This document shows positions 17,301 through 23,612 of a stretch of DNA of 23,612 nt, one piece after another. The translations under genes were made by a program, and so were the position numbers. Source of the DNA: Pavlovales sp. CCMP2436 (taxonomy: Eukaryota > Haptophyta > Pavlovophyceae > Pavlovales); NCBI GenBank assembly GCA_026770615.1, contig MU631353.1:250787-274398 (forward strand), written 5' to 3'. Within the stretch, counting starts at the first letter, position 1; each line of letters opens with the position of its first letter. A model generated the notes under the pieces. That model saw only the letters and a list, made by a program, of their open reading frames with translations, did not search any database and was not told the origin of the DNA.

Positions 17301-20300
17301 GTGGGGGGCAGCGCACCTGATTCCGAGTGCGTTCGCCTTGATTCCGAAGCTGTCGGGGTGTTCGTCGAGCGCACTCGCATAGGTGGAGGGCCTTGCGCGG
17401 TTTGCAAGCTGTGCGTCGTCCTCTGCCTGCTCTCCGCCTGCCACGCGCAGTACACAGTCGGGGCGCACAGAGTCAAGGCACAGGCGCAGAAGAGGCTGCA
17501 GAAGATAACTTTATAAGAGTGGGCTCTTTAGAGGCACTCACCAAGCAGAGCTGCGGCGAAGCGCTCGGCAATTGGCGAGGTGTTGCCGGAGCCCCACACG
17601 AAGATGGCGGAAAAGATCCACATGGCGGGGAGCATGAGAACGCCCGTGATAAGGGAGTTGACCACGATGGCGACCACGTTAATCTGCACATATACGCCAC
17701 CGGCCGGCGGGCTCGGCGGTGGCGCAGCGGCACCCGCGGCGGGGTCAACCGAGGGCGGCGAGTAGAGCATGCATTCGATCACAAGGCCGAGCATGCACGT
17801 GTTCCAGAACCTCTGCGAGGAGTACAATGACAGAGAAAAGGGGGGATGGGGGGGAAGGGGGGGTAGACAGTGAGAACAAAGTGGGATCACGTTTTTGGAG
17901 GAGCAAGGGAAGCGCACCTGCACAAGCTCTGCGTGAGTGACCTCCTTTGCATCACCATACCAGAGCCCGAGCAGAGAGTGGTCGGATTTTACACGAGCGT
18001 AGATCTCGCGGCTGATCGCGCCGATGCCCTTGTGGAGCAACTCTTTGGCGTTGCGCGCAAAGTCCATCAGAGTGCGCACCTGCGGAGGAGCAGGGTTGAA
18101 TTAGATTGGTGTTAGGCGGCAGGGCCCATGTAGAAGATCTCTTGCCTTGTGCTCCTATCGTTCAGCAACGTGCGCTTCGAGGGCAGGGTTCGGTTGAGCG
18201 GTAGGCTAAGGGGTAGGGCTAGGGCAAAAAATCAGGGGGGCGCGCACCTTCTTGCGCTCGGAGCGTCCACGCAAGTGCCGCTGGATTGCAACGGCGGCGC
18301 GCGCAACGGCGGTGGCCTCTTCCTCGCGCGCGAGCAGCTGTTTGAACGAGTCTTTGATCGGCATCTCGAGCGCATCCAAGGCGCGCGCTGAGCGGACGAT
18401 GGCGGCGGCCTTGACGCTATCGTCTTTTGCGAGCCGCTCCTGCCGTTGTTGCTCATCGCGGTGGTCTGGGAGGGGCGGGGAATGGGGATGGGTACGGTTA
18501 AGTGGAGGCAGTGGGGTGAAGGCAGTGAATAAGAGAGCTGCTCTCACCTTTCGCGAAGAAGAGGAGGAGCGAGAGCGCGCACGCGCCCGCCATCCCAAAG
18601 ACGAGGCCGTATACGATTGGGTTAGCGGCAATGGAGTCTGCATCGATTTTAGACAGAGCTGTGCGCGCATCCGTCAGCGAGAACGTATTCACATTGGTCG
18701 CCTTCACCTGGTCCACCAAGTCGGCGGCGCTGGTCGGCACCTGAATCACATTAGCATCGCAGGTCTCGGTCAGTGCATATTTATCATCTCATCCAGCACG
18801 CAAGGGCTACAGGCGCAGACACTAGGAGAACGTAGACAGCGGCTAGCAGACAGGCAGTGGGAGCAGGGATAGCTGTTACCTGGACCTCGATGCCCACGAA
18901 GTCAGTCAAATGCGTGCACGCGCAGAAGAGGAGAGATGGGTCCCCGCCTATGGGCGTCGCGACTGTCTCGCAGCCGTCGGTCAGGTAGGCCTGCGCCGCG
19001 GTGTCCCAGTAGTGGCAGGTGGCAGTGAAATTGCAAGAGGGGCCGTAATAGGGCGAGGTGCAGTTGGGGTCGGCGGCGGTGGCGCCGGCGGCGAGGGGGA
19101 TGGCGAGCAAAATGGGCACCGCCAGCCCGCTGATCGCGAGCGCCGTCGAGTCCGAGGCAGAGGCGAGTGTCACGGAGAGCACGCCTGTCTGCAGCGAACC
19201 GTCGGAAGGCCGGCCGCCCGCCGCCGCCGCGGGGCCGTCAGAGTGCACGTTGCGCGCGAACGCGTACCTGCGGCAACCCCAAATCAGACATGGGGGGACG
19301 GAAGGCGTCGGATTAACTGCTTTAGAATGACTGCCACTTTGCTTGGTCAGAGCCTGGGAGCAGCCAGTCAGAGAGAGTGGGCAGCAGAGAGCGCGGAGTG
19401 GTAGAGCTAGAATAAGATAGGAAGTAGCGTACATGAGCACGTCCACCCCTCCATCCAGCACATGCTGTGCGTCGAGACCGTCGAATGTGGAGGGCGGCAG
19501 CGCCACCAAGCCGCCGCCGCCGGGCGTCGCGCGCGTCGAGTTGGCGAGCGAGGCGGCGAAGGCGCGCGCGGCCGAGACATTGACGGCCGGGTCGAGCACC
19601 TCGCGGACCTGCTCGCCGGCCAACGTGCCCACGACCAAGGCACGCACGAGGCCGGCCGCGGTGTCGACGGCGGCAGCGAGGGTGGCGATGCGCTGCTCGG
19701 CGCTCGCACGGGTGGAGTTTGCGACGAGAACAGAGCCGAGCGCGCGCACGAGCGCGTCGGCGGTGTCCTCGTTCGCACCGCCGCCCTCGGCCGACTGCTT
19801 GGCGAGCGCAGCCAGCTGCGCACCGCCCTCGGCCTGTGCGGCGCCGTTTAGCGTGTCAGAGTTGGCGAGGACGGTGGCGAGAACGCCGGCCGACTGGCGG
19901 CGGCTCGTCTGGGTTGAAATTGCGGAAGCTGAGGCGTCGGCGGAGACGGCCAGCATGCGGTTGATGATGGGTAGACTCGCGTTCGAGCCGGCGGCCGTCG
20001 TGTTGACATCGCCGCCGTCGCACGAGGCGAGCTGGGCGCCGTACACGTCGGCGAGTGCTTGCAGCCGCTGCTTGGCCGCGGAGCTCGCACCGGTGAGCAC
20101 ACGGAGCTCGGCCTACTTGGGTTAGTGGTTGAAGATAGGGGTAGTGTCAGGGCGCCGATAAGTTTGAGCATCACAGTGACAACTGGGGGTATAAAAGTTG
20201 AGTGCCAGTATACCTTTTCGAGCAGCGCGACCAGCTCTGCGCATACTAGCGTGGGCGGCGGGCCGACCGAGAGCGGAATGCGCGCGAGCGCCTCGGCGCC

Positions 20301-23300
20301 GTACGTGTCAAGCACGCGCACGCGCGCGGAGCCACCGGTGCCCTCGACAAGCGTTACATCGCCCAGCGCAAGCAGCACCTGCACATCGGCCAGCGTGATA
20401 GCGGCGTTTCCCGCGAAGCGCTCAAACTCAAAGCCGTAGCTCAGTGGGAGGTCGCTCTCCTCGTCCGTCCAGCCGTGCGCGCGCAGCTTGAAGGCCGTGA
20501 CCAGCGCGAAACCCGTGGCGGGGCTCGCGGAGAGGCCGCCGCCCCACGGCGCGCGGTTCATCTGCACCATCACCGCACCAAACGCGGGCTGCGGGCCACC
20601 CGTGACCGTGAGCGCAAACCGGTAGAGTGTGCCGGCGGTGAGCGCGCCCGGGCGGAAGGCGAGATTGGGCCCGCCGAGGCCAGTAGTGATGACCGTGTCC
20701 ATGTCACCCAGGTCGAGGTCCGCGGGCATGTCCGCGCCCGCGACGCGCACGTAGGCCTTCCACTCGTACGCAAACGCAACCGAGCCCGCCGCCTGCAGCG
20801 CGAGCGAGGTCGCGTCGAGGCTTGTCTCCAACGCAACGCGCTCGCTGTTGGTACTCCACGTCGGGCTGAACTTGAGCGCGGCCAACGCCTGGAAGGCGAC
20901 GGTGGGCACACTGCCTGCCACCAGCTCAACGTAGAGCGTTGTGGTGGCGGCGGCGAGCCCGGCGCTCGGCTTGGAGAGCGTCAGCGTAATAGCGTAAGAG
21001 CCAGGCGGTAGCGACGACGCCGGCAGCTGCAGCACGCGGCCCGTGACGTCGGCACCCGCCGGGAAAACGAGCGCCTCTCCCGCCGTGCCACTGGCCACGG
21101 CGCGCAATACCCAGCCATAGAGTAGATCTGCGTCCTCGAGCAGCTCGCCCGTCGCCTCGTCGAAGCGGCGCACGTTGGGGTCGTAGCATTGCGAGGCGTC
21201 GATGACGAACGGCTCGTCGGCGGAGAGCCGCCGATCGCCGCCGCGAACGAGCAGCTGTAGTGGCTGCGCGCGCACGATGAGCGCCACGTGCGAGAGCGCG
21301 AAGGCGCCGTCGGCGGCCATCTGCGCACGCAGGCTTAGCGCGTACGTGTAGCCTGAGAGCAGCGAGAAGGGCGGCAGCAGCAGCGACGAGCGCAGCGGCG
21401 ACGGCAGCACTAGTGCGTAGCGCAGTGCGGAGGGCGCCGGCTCGCCCGTCGCGCTGACGGTCACGTTGCCAACGGTCCACTCGAAGCTGATCTGCACCCC
21501 CTTTGCAGCCTGCCAGCACGCGGCCAGCGTTGCGATGCCGAGCAGCTGCGTCGCCGACGCTGGCCGCGCGATGCGCTCGGAGGGACCGACCAAAAGCGAC
21601 GGCTCGGCGCCACCCGAGCGCGTGACGACAAATTCGGCGAGCTCCGACGCGAGGCCGAGAAAGGAGGTCACCCTGACGAGCAGCACAAACTGCGAGCCGC
21701 CGAGCGGCAGGTCACCGAGCGCGATTGCAAAGGCGTCCTCGCCATCGAGCAGCTCAAGCCGCGCGTTGATCTCGTTGGCAAAGTCGGAGCGCATCGGGTC
21801 GACGCGCCACGCGTAGGCGAGTGGCTTGATCCCACCGCCGGTAGAGTCCGATGCGTCAAGGTGCAGCACCTCGCTGGGGCACGCGGAGATCTGCTGCGAG
21901 CCCGAAACGACGGCCACGGGCAGTGCGCACGCCACGCCACCACACGGGAAGTCGATGTCGATCGTCGCCGAGCCCTGCGCGCAGAGCGGGCCGGGACACG
22001 GGCTTACCGAGCGAGCGGGGTGGATCACACCGGACAGCAGCGTCACAGTTGAGCCTGGCATCAGCTGGGTCTGGTAGTCTAGGTTGGCGACCAGCGTCGA
22101 GTCGGTCTGCCAGTAGCAGAGCGGTTCGCTCGTGCCGTCACCGAGGATGGTCGCAACGGTCGCGGCATCGAGCACGAGCGCGCATGGGGCCACACCCGCC
22201 ATTCCACCGCGGTTGGTGGGCTGACTGTCGAATGTGAGAACGAGCTGCGTGCCCGCTGTTCCGAAGGCGGCGCCGAGCAGCTCGGGCGCGTGCAGTCCGA
22301 CGAACTCGAACTCGACCCCGGCTGGGCTGGAGAACTGCTGCGCGTTGAGCGAGATGGTCACGTTGGCGAAGCCCGCGTCGCCCCACGGCGCCGCGACGAT
22401 CACGTGCGTCTCGTTGGCGAAGAGTGGCGCGGTAGCGACGACTCCGCCGAAAGCGACGCGCACGAACGCGGCCGCGCCGGCGGCGGCGGTCGCGTCTGCA
22501 CCGAATGCGCTGGCGAGCGTGAGGAAGTTAATGCCACGCACGGTCACGAGCGTGCCGCCGAGCGCGTCGCCAGACGTGGGCTCGACCTCGATGACGGTCG
22601 GCTGCGCGTGGTAGCGGAAGGTGGCGAACGTGGAGCTGGTCGAGAGCGCCGAGCCTCCGTTGAGCGAGATGGCGAGGCTCCTGTTCACCACCCCCGTTGG
22701 GGCGGCGGGCACCGTGCAGCGTACGCGCGAGCGCCCACCCATGGCGCCGAGCAAAGTGCCCGCCGCGCAGCTGCCCACCGGCGTGTCGCTGAAGATGCAG
22801 CACAGTTGGCCCTCGCCAAGCGAGCGAAAGCCCGCGCCGACGAGCGTGACAAGCGTGCCGCCGCTCAGCGGGCCGCCGGGCGGCGTCACCGCCTCGACTG
22901 TGAGACCCGCTGGGTCGTAGATCTCAAAGCGGATCGCGTCAAAGTAGAGCGGCACGCGCGTGTACTCGCCATCGAGGGAGAGCGTCGCGCGAAACAGCCC
23001 GGCGGCGGCCGGCGCATCGCACAGCGCCCGTGTCGCCGAGGCGATGGTGGCGGTCGCGGAGAGATCCGCACCACCCGTCGGCGTGCCATCGGTGTTGATC
23101 GGCGCAAAGTAGCAGCGCGAGGTTCCCAGGACGACAAAGCCCGAGCCCGTCAACGTGAGCGCCGTCGTCGCGCCGAGCGGGCCGCCCGTCGGGAAGCCCG
23201 AGCGCAGCAAAGTGGTGTGGGATTGTGGAGGAGGCGGTGGCGGTGATGGAGGAGGCGATGGTGGCGATGGTGGTGATGGTGGCGGACTCGGCGGCGGGCT

Positions 23301-23612
23301 CGGCGGCAGGGTCGGTAGTGGTGATGGTGGTGGCGCAGGCGGCGGGCTCGGCGGTGGACTCGGCGGTGGGTTCGGCAGAGGCGGGCTCGGCGGCGGAGAA
23401 GGTGACGGGCTCGGCGGCGGGCTCGGAGGTGGGCTTGGAGGCAGGCTCGGCAGGAGTGGGATCGGCGGCGGAGAAGGCGGTGGGCTCGGGGGCAGGCATG
23501 GCGGGGGCGAGGGTGACGGGCTTAATGGTGGCGGGCTCGGCGGTGGGCTCGGCGGCGGGCTTGGCGGGGGCGAGGGCGACGAGCTCGGCGGCGGAGGGCT
23601 TGGCGGCGGGCT
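14342..23612 (-). CDS. Polycystin-1/REJ-like GPS receptor with IQ and EF-hands (5' partial)
   Basis: Sixteen exons: 23612-20214, 20112-19433, 19267-18880, 18740-18548, 18465-18248, 18079-17918, 17812-17542, 17437-17317, 17174-16868, 16773-16715, 16605-16402, 16272-15678, 15550-15340, 15226-15114, 14832-14593, 14494-14342. All junctions are GT-AG with matching phases; joined they read 2437 residues and TGA with no internal stop. Residues 1-132 are Ser-Pro-Pro repeats; 137-440 three IPT/TIG-like domains; about 565-1120 an REJ region; then a GAIN-like region and GPS (1444-1483). Membrane helices are near 1530-1551, 1681-1697, 1724-1753, 2338-2362 and 2371-2402. Residues 2333-2390 (LPPR...VVFGHE...QTFTFEEP) match the polycystin-1 segment just before its channel half, which is absent. 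PLAT is also missing. A role as a cell-surface adhesion, mating or flagellar receptor is inferred from the family. The start lies beyond the right edge. I am sure of the family, fairly sure of exons 1-15, less of the last. Confidence 0.85.
15144..15400 (-). other. EF-hand pair split over two exons
   Basis: Loop 1 (15365-15400) reads DKDHSGSVSVNE with all calcium-coordinating positions filled (D1, D3, S5, S7, E12, Gly6). Loop 2 (15144-15179) reads DTSGEGLVSLQE, less ideal but with D1, S3, E5, Gly6 and E12. The loops start 36 residues apart, the normal spacing of a paired EF-hand unit, across a 113-nt intron. They end the long cytosolic loop, about 40 residues before the next basic segment and membrane helix. 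Confidence 0.85.
16273..16277 (-). other. NAGNAG tandem splice acceptor of receptor exon 12
   Basis: The minus strand reads GAGCAG at the exon start. Splicing after either AG keeps the frame and adds or omits one Ser. This is a typical source of single-residue isoforms. Confidence 0.5.
17175..17316 (-). repeat. Intron with CT-rich microsatellite
   Basis: Plus-strand 17239-17292 is almost pure GA repeats, giving a long (CT)n tract on the transcribed strand ahead of the CCCCTTAG acceptor of exon 9. This acts as an extended polypyrimidine tract. Confidence 0.7.
18254..18286 (-). other. IQ (calmodulin-binding) motif in the first cytosolic loop
   Basis: Codes I-Q-R-H-L-R-G-R-S-E-R, an exact IQxxxRGxxxR motif. 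It follows an Ala/Glu/Arg-rich helix and sits about 60 residues after the first membrane helix. In polycystin-1 a PLAT domain of over 100 residues occupies this position; here the whole loop is about 127 residues and shows no PLAT pattern. Calmodulin or an EF-hand light chain could bind. Confidence 0.75.
18898..19017 (-). other. GPS autoproteolysis motif of the receptor
   Basis: Reads C-H-Y-W-D, then a Gly-Cys, then F-C-A-C-T-H-L-T-D-F. This matches the GPS signature: four cysteines, Trp, and the HL-T cleavage tripeptide. Proteins with this motif are cut between Leu and Thr in the ER inside a GAIN fold, and the two parts stay together. The key His and Thr are both present, so cleavage is likely. 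An N-glycosylation site (NFT) lies just before it. Confidence 0.9.
23215..23612 (-). repeat. Ser-Pro-Pro coding repeat at the receptor's extracellular end
   Basis: In the receptor frame the minus strand reads about 132 residues of SPPP, SPSPPP and PPLP units without a stop, reaching the window edge. Such runs are typical of algal hydroxyproline-rich glycoproteins (pherophorin or extensin type) and would form a stiff glycosylated stalk. Other frames also stay open because the DNA is a GC-rich minisatellite (ggcggcgggctc), which makes overlapping ORFs on both strands. Confidence 0.9.

Noticed and set aside
22290..23246. Plus-strand open frame of 318 codons rich in Arg, Glu and Ala
   Set aside because: It is antisense to the receptor's IPT exons. 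GC-rich codons on the other strand keep it open, and it has no domain or plausible composition.
22939..23499. Minus-strand 186-codon frame rich in Ala, Pro, Glu and Thr
   Set aside because: It is an off-frame reading of the Ser-Pro repeat. The SPPP frame is the one that joins in phase to the IPT domains.

Overview
The window is nuclear DNA of a eukaryote, most likely a GC-rich unicellular alga. A haptophyte would fit, but I hold that loosely. Three things point there: a histone gene with an intron, a 16-exon surface-receptor gene whose splice donors are mostly GTGCGC, GTGAGT or GTA, and long Ser-Pro-Pro runs of the algal hydroxyproline-rich type. There are no bacterial operon signs, and I saw no rRNA, tRNA or CRISPR.

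Layout. 1-1900 is mostly microsatellites and short tandem repeats, with one candidate exon. 1921-2329 (minus) is the first exon of a UvrD/Rep-type helicase, probably organelle-targeted. It diverges from a histone H2A.Z gene (plus, 2812-3394) that has one intron, best read as GC-AG. 4030-14100 is a mobile-element graveyard. It holds a MITE-like element with perfect 22-bp inverted termini and a 4-bp target duplication, a second partial copy, three copies (two orientations) of a ~215-bp conserved module carrying the same short ORF, decayed minus-strand retroelement-like ORFs (zinc knuckle, a coding tandem repeat, an OTU-like fragment), a frameshifted HTH gene, a 109-bp tandem array and a minisatellite.

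14342-23612 (minus) is the main gene, open at the right edge. I could join 16 exons with GT-AG junctions and matching phases through to a stop, giving 2437 residues in the window. Order: Ser-Pro stalk, three IPT/TIG-like domains, REJ region, GAIN/GPS with a CxCTHLTDF signature, one membrane helix, an IQ motif where PLAT would be expected, two helices, a long Ser/Pro-rich loop ending in two EF-hand loops 36 residues apart, and two last helices with the conserved polycystin-1 LPP...FG motif. It stops before the pore-forming half. It looks like a polycystin-1/REJ-type adhesion receptor with built-in calcium sensing and no channel. This is the most interesting object here.

The helicase and H2A.Z may share a promoter. 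Nothing else suggests joint function. The receptor's 3' end lies about 250 bp from the mobile cluster, so loss of the channel half by insertion has to be considered beside a naturally short architecture.
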